The notes under the pieces were generated by a model. The model searched no databases. It was not told where the DNA came from and was given only the letters and a program-made list of their open reading frames with translations. A DNA stretch of 32,220 nt, taken from the NCBI GenBank assembly GCA_026387475.1, contig JAPLLN010000045.1, forward strand, positions 1 through 32,220. The letters run 5' to 3'. Each line of letters starts with the position of its first letter. Positions within the stretch are counted from its first letter, which is position 1. Shown one piece after another: positions 24,929 to 32,220 of the stretch. Source of the stretch: Candidatus Omnitrophota bacterium. GTDB lineage: Bacteria; Omnitrophota; Gorgyraeia; Gygaellales; Profunditerraquicolaceae. The position numbers and the translations under genes are program-made.

Positions 24929-25812
24929 AAGAGCTGATCGATTCATTCTTGAATTATATTTCAGTTGAGCGGGGGTTATCCAACAATACTATTATCTCTT
25001 ACCGCGAAGACCTGAATACTTATATTGATTTCCTGGAAGGCCGGCACATCGACGCGCTCTCCAAGATCAATAAGGACGACATCACTAATTTTATGTTTTC
25101 TCAAAAGGACACGGGGCTGGCTGCTAATTCCGTGGCCCGGAGGCTCGCTGCGATAAGGATGTTCCACAGGTTTCTTGCCCGCGAGAGGATCTCCAAGAAT
25201 GACTCCACTACCCTGATCGATTCTCCCAAGCTTTGGAAGAAGATACCGGATTCGCTCTCTTTGGCCGAAGTCGAGGCATTGATCGCCGCGCCCAATATCC
25301 GCGATAAACAGGGCGTGCGCGATAAGGCGATACTTGAAACACTCTATGCCACCGGGATGCGCGTATCCGAAGCGGTAAATTTGCGGAAGGATAACGTAAA
25401 TCTGGATATCGGTTTTTTGCGCTGCATCGGCAAGGGAGATAAAGAGAGGGTAATCCCCCTGGGTTCAAAGGCTATCGCTAGCATTAAAAGATATCTGGAG
25501 GTAAGCCGTCCGATCTTCTTAAAGGGCAAGCAATCGGAGAATTTATTTTTAAACCGTTTCGGCAAGAAAATATCCCGGCAGTCATTCTGGAAGATAATCA
25601 AGAAATACGCTGCCGAGGCGAAGATCAAGAAACCTATCCGGCCGCATATATTAAGGCATTCTTTCGCCACTCATCTTTTAGAGAGGGGCGCGGACCTGCG
25701 TTCGGTGCAAGAGATGCTGGGGCATTCCAATATTTCTACCACGCAGATCTATACGCATATCAACCGGGACAGGCTTAAGGCGGTGCATAAGCAGTTTCAT
25801 CCGCGGCCGTAG
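24925..25812 (+). CDS. xerD: Tyrosine recombinase XerD-type
   Basis: The 295-residue product has the core-binding domain at 1-85 (FLNYISVERGLSNNTIISYREDL) and the catalytic domain after it. The catalytic residues are visible: Arg146 in GMRVSE, a Lys in GKGDKER, His241 with Arg244 in HILRH, His267 in MLGHSN and Tyr276 in TTQIYTH. The length fits the housekeeping XerC/XerD. With FtsK it would resolve chromosome dimers at dif. It lies among housekeeping genes, not near the tRNA, so it is not a phage integrase. The start overlaps the MBL gene in ATGA. Confidence 0.9.
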   Translation: MKELIDSFLNYISVERGLSNNTIISYREDLNTYIDFLEGRHIDALSKINKDDITNFMFSQKDTGLAANSVARRLAAIRMFHRFLARERISKNDSTTLIDSPKLWKKIPDSLSLAEVEALIAAPNIRDKQGVRDKAILETLYATGMRVSEAVNLRKDNVNLDIGFLRCIGKGDKERVIPLGSKAIASIKRYLEVSRPIFLKGKQSENLFLNRFGKKISRQSFWKIIKKYAAEAKIKKPIRPHILRHSFATHLLERGADLRSVQEMLGHSNISTTQIYTHINRDRLKAVHKQFHPRP

Positions 25813-25821
25813 GAGAAAAGA

Positions 25822-27096
25822 ATGAAGAAATATTTAGAAGGGTTGCCCAAAAAGATCCGTGAACTGGTTTATCTTGCCAAAGACCTGGCTGCTTATCGCA
25901 GGATGCCGGCGTATCTGGTCGGCGGGTTTGTGCGCGACCTTATCCTGGGGGTGCGGAATTTTGACCTGGATATCGTTGTCGTCGGAGACGGCATAAAATT
26001 CGCGGAGTATTTTGCCAGGGCCCTGAAGGCAAAACTTATCCGGCATAAAAGATTCGGCACGGCAACTGTCGTCTTAAAGCCGGGATTAAAGATCGATATC
26101 GCAACCGCGCGCAGCGAAATTTATCCGCTCCCTGCGCATCTACCCGTAGTCAAACCCGGCTCGCTTGAGGATGACCTTTTCCGCAGGGATTTTACCATCA
26201 ACGCCATGGCTATCAGCCTGGCTGAAAATGATTTCGGCAGGCTTATTGATTGTTACGGAGGAGTCGGTGATTTAAAGAACAAGACGATCCGCGTTTTGCA
26301 CGCCTTAAGTTTTATCGATGACCCTACCCGCATTATCCGGGCAATCCGTTTTGAGCAAAGGTTCGGTTTTAAGCTGGATGCCGGGACCTTGAAATTGCTA
26401 AAAGAGGCAGTAAGGGCAAAGATGCTTAAGATTGTCGAGCCGCAAAGGCTGCGCGATGACCTGATCCTGGTATTAAAAGAAGCCGAGCCGATCAAAGAGA
26501 TAATGCGTTTCAAGGAATTGACCGGTTTTTCTTTTATCGATAAGCATTTAGTCGCAGGGGCTAAGACTATCGGCCTGTTGCGCTGCGCCGATAAGGAGAT
26601 AAAATGGTTTATCCGCACGCATCCGCGCAGACGGGCGCTCGATTCATGGCTCATCTATTTTATCGCGCTTACTGATAACTTAAAGTCGCCGGCTATCAAG
26701 CCACTTGTTCAGCGCTTCGCCTTAAAGAGGGGAGAAGAGATAAGGATCTTAAGTTATAAGTCCGCTCAACTGAAGATAGCGCCCGCATTAAAAAAGAAAG
26801 ATATCAATCCCTCGGAATTATTCTCCTGCCTCGAGCCGTTAAGTTACGAGGTGATCATTCTTTTAAAGGCGAAATTCGGCGGTGCCTGTCTTAGGAATAA
26901 TATCGATAAGTTTTTTCTTAATCTGAACGGGGCGCGCATCAGTATCTCCGGCGATGACCTGCGCCGGTTAGGCCTGGAGCCCGGGCCGCATTACCAGAAG
27001 ATATTCAAATCGATACTTAACGCCAAGCTTGACGGGAAACTGCGCACCAGGCAGGATGAGTTAAGGCTGGTAAAAAATATCATCAGGAGACCATAA
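25822..27096 (+). CDS. cca: tRNA nucleotidyltransferase (CCA-adding or poly(A) polymerase family)
   Basis: The 424-residue product is a class II nucleotidyltransferase. The head has YLVGGFVRDLILG with FDLDIVV (metal-binding DxD) and RHKRFGTATVVL. The neck contains DLFRRDFTINAMAISL and FIDDPTRIIRAIRFEQRFGF, with the template-reading region following. The C-terminal body is shorter than in E. coli CCA and has no HD domain motif. GGAGAAAAG precedes the ATG. Because the tRNA-Pro in this window does not encode CCA, at least one CCA-adding enzyme is needed; this gene is the natural candidate. A split of CC- and A-adding between two enzymes cannot be excluded from one gene. Confidence 0.87.
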   Translation: MKKYLEGLPKKIRELVYLAKDLAAYRRMPAYLVGGFVRDLILGVRNFDLDIVVVGDGIKFAEYFARALKAKLIRHKRFGTATVVLKPGLKIDIATARSEIYPLPAHLPVVKPGSLEDDLFRRDFTINAMAISLAENDFGRLIDCYGGVGDLKNKTIRVLHALSFIDDPTRIIRAIRFEQRFGFKLDAGTLKLLKEAVRAKMLKIVEPQRLRDDLILVLKEAEPIKEIMRFKELTGFSFIDKHLVAGAKTIGLLRCADKEIKWFIRTHPRRRALDSWLIYFIALTDNLKSPAIKPLVQRFALKRGEEIRILSYKSAQLKIAPALKKKDINPSELFSCLEPLSYEVIILLKAKFGGACLRNNIDKFFLNLNGARISISGDDLRRLGLEPGPHYQKIFKSILNAKLDGKLRTRQDELRLVKNIIRRP

Positions 27097-27098
27097 AA

Positions 27099-27566
27099 AT
27101 GGCAAGAAGCGATAAAGTAGCGGAAGCGATAAGGCAGGAAGCAAGTTTGATCGTGCATGATAAATTAAAGGACCCGCGCTTAGGGTTCGTGACTATCACC
27201 CGCGTGGAGATGACCGATGACCTAAGGTACGCTAAAATATTTTTCAGCGTCTTAGGCAAGGACGAGGACTATAAGAAAACGCAGGAGGGGCTTGATTCCG
27301 CAAAGGGTTTTATCCGTAAACTCGTCTCGGACAGGGTCAACCTGAAATTTGCCCCGGATATTGCTTTTTACGAAGACCGCTCCAGCGAATACAGCGTGCG
27401 CATCGAAGAAGTCTTGAATGAGATCAAGCAGCTGGATGAAGCTAAAAAGGAAGAAAAGAAGCTGAAAAAGGCTAAGAAGAGCGCAAAGGTAAAGAAGGCG
27501 CCGAAAAAATCAAAGGGAGGCAAAGTTGGGACTAAGACAAGCCGCCGCCGCAGTAAGAAAAAATAA
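27099..27566 (+). CDS. rbfA: Ribosome-binding factor A with long lysine-rich tail
   Basis: The first about 115 residues match RbfA, a KH-like 30S assembly factor: RSDKVAEAIRQEASLIVHDKL, DPRLGFVTITRVEMTDDLRYAKIF and FAPDIAFYEDRS. The total of 155 residues exceeds the usual 110-130 because of a basic tail from about residue 120 (EEKKLKKAKKSAKVKKAPKK). The tail overlaps the nrnA start by 41 bases. The ATG is two bases after the upstream stop. Confidence 0.93.
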   Translation: MARSDKVAEAIRQEASLIVHDKLKDPRLGFVTITRVEMTDDLRYAKIFFSVLGKDEDYKKTQEGLDSAKGFIRKLVSDRVNLKFAPDIAFYEDRSSEYSVRIEEVLNEIKQLDEAKKEEKKLKKAKKSAKVKKAPKKSKGGKVGTKTSRRRSKKK

Positions 27567-28497
27567 TAGTTTCGTTATTACCGCTCACGTCAACCCCGAA
27601 GGCGACGCGTTGGGTTCGCAGATCGCTTTTTATAACCTGCTCAAGAAGCTGGGGAAAGAGGCGGTTATTTTGGATGAAGACGCAGTGCCTTCGGAATATG
27701 AATTTCTTCCCGGCCAGGAATTGGTCAGAAAGTTCAAATATAATCCCAGAAGGCGCATTGGCTTTGACTGCCTTGTCGTCCTGGATAGTTCGGATCTGAA
27801 GAGAACGGGTGAGGTCTGGCGCGTCAACCAGGAGAAGAAGATCGTGCTTAATATCGACCACCATATCAGCAATATTAAATTTGGAGATGTCAATTGGGTT
27901 GAGCCGCTTACATCTTCCGCGTCCGAAATGGTCTATAAGCTCTTTAAATATATGCGCGTTCCTCTCGACGCTGATACCGCGTTGGCGTTGTATGTGGGGA
28001 TGATGACGGATACGGGGTCATTCCGGTATTCCAATACTACCGCCGGAACGCACCGCGCAGCAGCCGAGCTTATGAAATATAAGATCGATACGGTGCAGGT
28101 ATATAAAAATATCTACGAAAACATCCCTAATGAAGAAGTGAAACTTTTAAACAAAATACTTCCAAGCGTAAAAAGGGATTGCGCAGGGAAGCTAGTCTGG
28201 TTTCAGGTGCCGCATGACCTGCTTAAAGGTAAAAAGATAACCTTTGATCTAAGCGAGCATATTTTGAGTTTCGGCAGGGCGATGCAGGGCGCGGAGGTAG
28301 TAGTGTTGTTCAAGGAAAATTTGGGAATTAAGCGCGAGATACGAGTAAACTTGCGTTCGCAGGGAAAGTTTGACGTGAATAAAGTCGCCCAGCTTTTCGG
28401 CGGCGGAGGCCACAAAGCCGCAGCCGGCATTACCATGCACGGCACCATCACCGCAGTGCGTAAGAAGGTATTAGCTAAAATAAAATCCTCTCTGTAA
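27526..28497 (+). CDS. nrnA: DHH-family oligoribonuclease/pAp phosphatase NrnA
   Basis: The TTG start is chosen for the ribosome site AGGGAGG (27514-27520). The 323-residue product has the DHH motifs HVNPEGDALGS near residue 21, VVLDSSD near 84, and NIDHHISN near 113, and a DHHA1 domain with FGGGGHKAAAG near 295. NrnA degrades two- to five-base RNA and dephosphorylates 3'-phosphoadenosine 5'-phosphate. It complements PNPase, encoded in the same window, which stalls on very short RNA. In the classical cluster truB would lie between this and ribF; it is absent here. Confidence 0.93.
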   Translation: MGLRQAAAAVRKNNSFVITAHVNPEGDALGSQIAFYNLLKKLGKEAVILDEDAVPSEYEFLPGQELVRKFKYNPRRRIGFDCLVVLDSSDLKRTGEVWRVNQEKKIVLNIDHHISNIKFGDVNWVEPLTSSASEMVYKLFKYMRVPLDADTALALYVGMMTDTGSFRYSNTTAGTHRAAAELMKYKIDTVQVYKNIYENIPNEEVKLLNKILPSVKRDCAGKLVWFQVPHDLLKGKKITFDLSEHILSFGRAMQGAEVVVLFKENLGIKREIRVNLRSQGKFDVNKVAQLFGGGGHKAAAGITMHGTITAVRKKVLAKIKSSL

Positions 28498-29405
28498 TGA
28501 AAATCTTTCATGGGATTGAGAATATTGGCAGGTTAAAGAAGCCGGTGGCAGCGCTCGGAGTGTTTGACGGCGTGCATTGCGGCCATATAAAGATTTTAAA
28601 AGGCGCGGTCAAGCAGGCGCGTAAAATAAAAGGGACGAGTGTCGCCGTGACCTTCTGGCCCCATCCGCAAAAAGAAGGGAGCTTGTATTCTCTTGAACAT
28701 CGCTTAAGGTTGATTGCTAAGCTGGGGATTCAGGCAAGTGTCGTCATTAATCTCAATCCGCATCTTCGTAAATTAAGCGCCGGAGATTTTATTAAAAATA
28801 TACTAGTAAAAAGGTTCGGCGTAAAATATATTTACGTCGGAAAGAACTTCAAGTTTGGAAAAGGCGCGAGAGGGGATGTAAAGTTATTAAATAGATTGTC
28901 GCGGGAGTATGGTTTTAAAGTCAAAGCCTTTGGTGTGGTAAAAGTAAATCATGAACCCGTCAGCAGCACGCTTATCCGCGCGCTGATCAGGACGGGCAAG
29001 CTTAAAGAAGCCCAGAGGTTGCTTACCCGGCCCGTAAGTGTTTTAGGCACGGTGATCAAAGGCTCGTCGGTCGCCAGAAAATTAGGATATCCTACGGCAA
29101 ATATTGATCCGCACCACGAAGTGACGCCGCCTCCGGGTATTTACGCCGTCACCGTAATCTATAACAATAAAAAATTATACGGGGCATGCTACATAGGCAG
29201 GAAGCCTACTTTCGGGATATCAAAAGAAAAGCATATCGAAGTCCATATTTTTGATTTTAAAAAAAATATCTATTCTGAATTTCTGGAGATACGGTTTGTT
29301 AAAAAGATAAGGGATGATAAAAAATTCTCCGATACTTCGGTTTTAGCGGAGAATATCAAAAAAGACATGATCTCCATCCGTTCCTTATTCATGCCCTCCC
29401 ATTAA
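28497..29405 (+). CDS. ribF: Riboflavin kinase/FAD synthetase
   Basis: The 302-residue bifunctional enzyme phosphorylates riboflavin to FMN and adenylates FMN to FAD. The N-terminal FAD synthetase part has FDGVHCGHIKIL near residue 23, the nucleotidyl-transferase HxGH motif. The C-terminal kinase part starts near 180 with KGSSVARKLGYPTANI, followed by PPGIYAV and GRKPTFG. The ATG overlaps the nrnA stop by one base (TAATG). Its product FMN is the ligand of the riboswitch at 15114-15237, so it closes the feedback loop although it is not in that operon. Confidence 0.96.
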   Translation: MKIFHGIENIGRLKKPVAALGVFDGVHCGHIKILKGAVKQARKIKGTSVAVTFWPHPQKEGSLYSLEHRLRLIAKLGIQASVVINLNPHLRKLSAGDFIKNILVKRFGVKYIYVGKNFKFGKGARGDVKLLNRLSREYGFKVKAFGVVKVNHEPVSSTLIRALIRTGKLKEAQRLLTRPVSVLGTVIKGSSVARKLGYPTANIDPHHEVTPPPGIYAVTVIYNNKKLYGACYIGRKPTFGISKEKHIEVHIFDFKKNIYSEFLEIRFVKKIRDDKKFSDTSVLAENIKKDMISIRSLFMPSH

Positions 29406-29446
29406 ATACCACAACAGCTATCCTAAGTAACCTTCCAGGTACACTA

Positions 29447-29480
29447 CCCCTTGTAAAACATCAAGTTAGGGAATATTTTT
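29447..29480 (+). terminator. Weak possible terminator after ribF
   Basis: CCC-CTTG (29447-29453) can pair with CAAG (29462-29465) and, past a three-base bulge, GGG (29469-29471). A T-rich stretch (ATATTTTTCTT) follows. The stem is short and bulged, so this is only a candidate, but it sits between the ribF end and the mraZ promoter where one would be expected. Confidence 0.25.
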
Positions 29481-29481
29481 C

Positions 29482-29510
29482 TTGACAAAGGGGGGTATTT
29501 TTACTACAAT
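29482..29510 (+). promoter_or_regulatory. Sigma70-type promoter of mraZ (dcw cluster)
   Basis: TTGACA (29482-29487) and TACAAT (29505-29510) are 17 bases apart. The predicted start, about 29517, lies just before the MraZ repeats. Confidence 0.85.
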
Positions 29511-29520
29511 TTACCTACAA

Positions 29521-29550
29521 GTGGGAGAAAGTGGAGTAAAGTGGAAGGAG
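29521..29550 (+). promoter_or_regulatory. MraZ-binding repeats and ribosome site
   Basis: Three direct repeats start exactly ten bases apart: GTGGGAGAAA, GTGGAGTAAA and GTGGAAGGAG. This is the layout of MraZ boxes (TGGGN-like units, ten-base period) by which MraZ represses its own operon. The last repeat includes AAGGAG, the mraZ ribosome site. Confidence 0.85.
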
Positions 29551-29560
29551 CGTTAAAGCT

Positions 29561-29998
29561 ATGTTCTATGGTGAGTTCGTACATTCCATAGACCGTAAAG
29601 GTCGTCTTATCTTACCTGCCAAATTCAGGGAAGTAGCCAAAAATCATTTCATAGAAAAATTTTATATAACGCGCGGCTTGGATAAGTGTTTATTTATGCT
29701 CGCGGAAGAAGAGTGGCGAACGCAAGAGAGCAAACTTAAGGCCATGCCTTTTACCAAACAGCAGTCGCGCACATTCAATCGTTTGTATTTCTCCGGGGCG
29801 ATGGAAGTGATCCCGGATTCGCAGGGGAGAATATTGCTTGCGCAAAACCTGAAAGATTACGCCGAGATCAAAAAAGACGTGATCATCGTCGGTGTCTCTA
29901 ACCGCGTCGAAATCTGGGCGAAAAATAAATGGGAAGAGTTTTACGGTAATTCCCGTTCCTCTTACGAAGAGATATCCGAGAAGTTAATGGATATTTAA
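29561..29998 (+). CDS. mraZ: Transcriptional regulator MraZ
   Basis: The 145-residue product has two SpoVT/AbrB-type halves. The first opens with FYGEFVHSIDRKGRLILPAKF, the second has MEVIPDSQGRILLAQ near 86; both carry the family DxxGR signature. MraZ forms a ring that binds the ten-base repeats in front of its own gene, seen at 29521-29550, and controls division and cell-wall genes. AAGGAG lies ten bases before the ATG. rsmH follows almost directly. Confidence 0.96.
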   Translation: MFYGEFVHSIDRKGRLILPAKFREVAKNHFIEKFYITRGLDKCLFMLAEEEWRTQESKLKAMPFTKQQSRTFNRLYFSGAMEVIPDSQGRILLAQNLKDYAEIKKDVIIVGVSNRVEIWAKNKWEEFYGNSRSSYEEISEKLMDI

Positions 29999-30000
29999 AA

Positions 30001-30894
30001 GTGGTTTATCATGTTCCGGTTATGCCGGATGAAGTCATAAAGTTTTTGAATTTAAAGCCCGGTCAGCTGATAGTAGACGCCACCATGGGGACAGGGGGCC
30101 ACAGCGAAATGATCCTGGAGCGGATAACCCCCAAGGGCAGGCTGATAGGGATTGACCGGGATAAGGATTCTTTAGAGATCTGCAGAAGAAGGTTAGAAAG
30201 GTTTACGGGCACTTTTCAATTGGTGCATGGCAACTTCGCCCAGGTCGATGTGATACTAAAGGATTTGAAGATAAAGAAGATCGACGGTATATTATTCGAT
30301 CTGGGTATTTCGACATTTCAGTTAAAAGATAAGGACCGGGGGTTCAGTTTCCTGGAGGAGGGCCCTTTGGATATGCGTATGGACAGGACAAGTTACTTCT
30401 CGGCTTACGACCTGGTGAATAACCTTAAAGAAAAGGAGATCTCCGATCTCCTTTGGTCGTTCGGAGAAGAGAGGTGGCATAACCGTATCGCGCGCATCAT
30501 TGTGGAAGAGAGGGAGAGGCATCCGATCACCACTACCGCGCAGCTGGCAAATATCGCAGCCAGATCCGTGCCTGTGCGCTACCGCCATAGCCATTACAAG
30601 ATACATCCGGCGACGCGGACATTCCAGGCGGTGCGTATCGCGGTAAACCGCGAGCTGGAGATCTTGGAAGGCGCTTTGAACAAAGGCATTGAGTTTTTGA
30701 AAATAAAAGGTAGAATATGCGTCATTTCCTTCCATTCGCTGGAAGACCGCATCGCTAAACATACTTTTAAAAAAGCCCAGGCAGAAGGCTTAATAAATAT
30801 ACTTACGCCTAAACCCTTGACCCCTGCGCAGCTTGAGGTGGAGAGTAATCCCTCCAGCCGCAGCAGCAAGTTCAGGGCAGCGGAGAAGATATAA
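30001..30894 (+). CDS. rsmH: 16S rRNA (cytosine-N4)-methyltransferase RsmH
   Basis: The 297-residue SAM-dependent enzyme methylates N4 of C1402 in 16S rRNA. It opens with YHVPVMPDEVIKFL, and has the SAM-binding motif VDATMGTGGHSEMIL near residue 24, GILFDLGIS near 98, and GFSFLEEGPLDMRMD near 114. The C-terminal ISFHSLEDRI and SRSSKFRAAEKI are typical of the family. The GTG lies two bases after the mraZ stop, so coupling is likely. This mraZ-rsmH-ftsL-ftsI order is the standard dcw start. Confidence 0.96.
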   Translation: MVYHVPVMPDEVIKFLNLKPGQLIVDATMGTGGHSEMILERITPKGRLIGIDRDKDSLEICRRRLERFTGTFQLVHGNFAQVDVILKDLKIKKIDGILFDLGISTFQLKDKDRGFSFLEEGPLDMRMDRTSYFSAYDLVNNLKEKEISDLLWSFGEERWHNRIARIIVEERERHPITTTAQLANIAARSVPVRYRHSHYKIHPATRTFQAVRIAVNRELEILEGALNKGIEFLKIKGRICVISFHSLEDRIAKHTFKKAQAEGLINILTPKPLTPAQLEVESNPSSRSSKFRAAEKI

Positions 30895-30895
30895 G

Positions 30896-31264
30896 ATGAA
30901 ATTATCCAAGTTCATGTCCGTAGTCGGCTTCATCACCTGTTTTTCCCTTCTCTACGTCTACCAGCAGTCCGAGATCTTCCGTATGGCTTATGTGGGCCAG
31001 AAGAACCATGTGGAATTCCAGGAATTGCTTGATAAGAACAGCCAGCTAAGATACAATATAGGCAGGAGTGCTTCCCTTGTTCAGATAGGGAGCAAGATCT
31101 CGGATTCAACGGAATTTCAGATGCCCGATAGTTATAAACTGGTAAGGCTCGCGCCTTCCCGCGAAGGTTACAGTTTAAGAGATGAAAGTTCCGGCAGGCA
31201 GACGCTCTTATCCAAGATCTTCGGTATTAAGAGCCAGGCCGAGGCAAGGACTTTAAGCCCTTAA
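30896..31264 (+). CDS. ftsL: FtsL-like division protein
   Basis: The ATG at 30896 is taken because the hydrophobic helix then starts close to the N-terminus; a longer frame from 30833 would only read through the rsmH end. The 122-residue product has a single membrane helix at about 7-25 and a short helical region at 32-65 (VEFQELLDKNSQLRYNIGRSAS), fitting the small bitopic FtsL that couples FtsI/FtsW to FtsB. The remaining tail is polar and longer than in many FtsL proteins. The call rests mainly on topology and its position between rsmH and the transpeptidase gene, since FtsL sequences are poorly conserved. Confidence 0.75.
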   Translation: MKLSKFMSVVGFITCFSLLYVYQQSEIFRMAYVGQKNHVEFQELLDKNSQLRYNIGRSASLVQIGSKISDSTEFQMPDSYKLVRLAPSREGYSLRDESSGRQTLLSKIFGIKSQAEARTLSP

Positions 31265-31290
31265 TCAGTTCCATCCAACTTTTATAAATT

Positions 31291-32220
31291 GTGCATATAG
31301 GCAACTCTCGCCCCAAAAGCGAGGCGGTATTCCTGGTTTTTCTTACCCTGCTTCTGTTTTTTATCCTACGGCTTTCCTACATCCAGTTTTTCCGTTCTAA
31401 CTATCTTTCGGAATTAGCCAACAAACAGCATAATTTATTCGTAGAATTAGAGCCACTGCGCGGGACTATTTATGACTCGAGTTTAAGGCCCGAGGCAATA
31501 AATTTGGCCGCGCCCTCGCTCTACGCCTCTCCAAATGAAATAAAAGATAAGGAAGGCGCTGTAAAAAAGCTGGCCCCCATATTAAAAGTCGATTATGCCT
31601 ACTTAAGAGACAGGTTTAATCGCAAGAAATCATTTGTCTGGATCAAGCGTAAGCTTTCTCCCGAGGAATCGCAGGCGGCCAAGGATTTGAAGATCAAGGG
31701 CCTGGGTTTTATTAAGGAAAGCAAGAGGACATATCCTAATAATTATCTGGCCAGCCATGTCATCGGCTTCGCCGGACTCGATAATACCGGCCTAGAGGCG
31801 ACAGAGTTAAACTACGACAAATTCCTTAAAGGAGAACCGGGGTGGGCGATATTTTTGCGCGATGCCCGCCAGAAGAGGCTGGATCTCTGGCAGAAGATGG
31901 TCCTTCCTAAGGACGGATACAGCCTCGTATTGACCATTGATGAAGTCATCCAGTATATCGCCGAGCGCGAACTGGATAAAGCGTACAGGAAATATCACGC
32001 AAAAGGGGCGAGCATCGTCGTGATGGACCCGCGCACCGGCGCGATTCTCGCTCTGGCTAACCGGCCTACTTATGATTTAAACGACCCTAACGGTGTAACG
32101 AAAGACAAGACCCGGGACAGGGCGGTCGCAGATATGTTCGAGCCCGGTTCGGTCTTTAAAATCGTCACTGCTTCCGCAGCACTCGAAGAAAAGAAGGTCA
32201 CCGAAGGAGATAGATTTTTC
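31291..32220 (+). CDS. ftsI: Peptidoglycan D,D-transpeptidase FtsI/PBP (3' end cut off)
   Basis: The frame is open from GTG 31291 to the end of the window (310 codons). No ribosome site is visible and a stop lies just upstream, so GTG is the likely start. A membrane helix is at about 12-30. The PBP dimerisation domain follows, with LEPLRGTIYDSS near 57 and a TYPNNYLASHVIGFAG block near 146. The transpeptidase domain begins with SIVVMDPRTGAILALANRP. The active-site serine is Ser287 in EPGSVFK (SxxK, with Lys290). The SxN and KTG boxes lie beyond the window. It cross-links septal peptidoglycan. It lies 26 bases after ftsL. Confidence 0.93.
   Translation, partial: MHIGNSRPKSEAVFLVFLTLLLFFILRLSYIQFFRSNYLSELANKQHNLFVELEPLRGTIYDSSLRPEAINLAAPSLYASPNEIKDKEGAVKKLAPILKVDYAYLRDRFNRKKSFVWIKRKLSPEESQAAKDLKIKGLGFIKESKRTYPNNYLASHVIGFAGLDNTGLEATELNYDKFLKGEPGWAIFLRDARQKRLDLWQKMVLPKDGYSLVLTIDEVIQYIAERELDKAYRKYHAKGASIVVMDPRTGAILALANRPTYDLNDPNGVTKDKTRDRAVADMFEPGSVFKIVTASAALEEKKVTEGDRFF

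Noticed and set aside
24925-25812. Tyrosine recombinase as a phage or island integrase next to tRNA-Pro
   Set aside because: It is almost 5 kb from the tRNA, sits inside a tightly packed housekeeping run, has XerD length and motifs, and I saw no repeat of the tRNA 3' end.

Overview
The window is a gene-dense bacterial chromosome segment. It looks like a diderm (Gram-negative-type) organism, most likely from an uncultured PVC-related lineage such as Candidatus Omnitrophota. The diderm reading rests on two lipoprotein signal peptides and two AsmA-like envelope proteins. The lineage guess rests on a secreted protein with a TTYYPSPYGNYNE motif, which I recall from Omnitrophota genomes, and on the mix of housekeeping clusters; I could not run a search. 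GTG and TTG starts are frequent and gene overlaps of 1 to 40 bases are common. No CRISPR array, insertion sequence, prophage or rRNA was seen. No gene-free stretch exceeds 300 bases; the two longest hold the riboflavin leader and the tRNA.

Layout. 1-3226: the end of an MsrA-MsrB fusion, then an envelope cassette (AsmA-like protein, DUF3568-type lipoprotein, second AsmA-like protein). 3244-6330: a SpeD-type pyruvoyl decarboxylase, a YkgJ-type cysteine-cluster protein, two unrelated aldolases back to back (DRE-TIM type and KDPG type) and an unrecognised protein. 6342-14057: rpsO-pnp-ftsK-rodZ-rimO-pgsA-pgpA, behind a good sigma70-type promoter. 14018-15044 (minus): thpR and a stand-alone CinA C-terminal amidohydrolase. 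15056-19964: a riboflavin operon behind an FMN riboswitch (ribBA, ribH, nusB, PHP phosphoesterase, ribD, ribE). 19985-20187: tRNA-Pro(CGG). 20240-21540: a secreted pair, a dockerin-loop protein and a metzincin-like protease. 21542-29405: acyP, ligA, a lipoprotein gene split by an in-frame TAG, an MBL hydrolase, xerD, a CCA-adding-type enzyme, rbfA, nrnA and ribF. 29482-32220: the start of the division/cell wall (dcw) cluster, mraZ-rsmH-ftsL-ftsI, with ftsI running off the end.

How the genes connect. RibBA, RibD, RibH and RibE make riboflavin and RibF converts it to FMN and FAD, the riboswitch ligand being FMN. The missing dephosphorylation enzyme might be the PHP protein inside the operon. 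The tRNA-Pro gene has no encoded CCA, so the nucleotidyltransferase downstream is needed to mature it. PgsA and PgpA carry out consecutive steps of phosphatidylglycerol synthesis. PNPase and NrnA act on RNA and its short breakdown products. FtsK, FtsL, FtsI, RodZ, MraZ and XerD serve division, shape and chromosome resolution.

Most interesting points: a likely single lipoprotein gene interrupted by one amber codon (CAG to TAG?); divergent promoters for cinA and the riboflavin operon that share the same -35 bases; an FMN riboswitch whose 10-base antiterminator can be read directly; a two-state palindrome between ribBA and ribH; a SpeD homologue with intact self-processing residues but an altered substrate motif; and the secreted dockerin-loop/protease pair.
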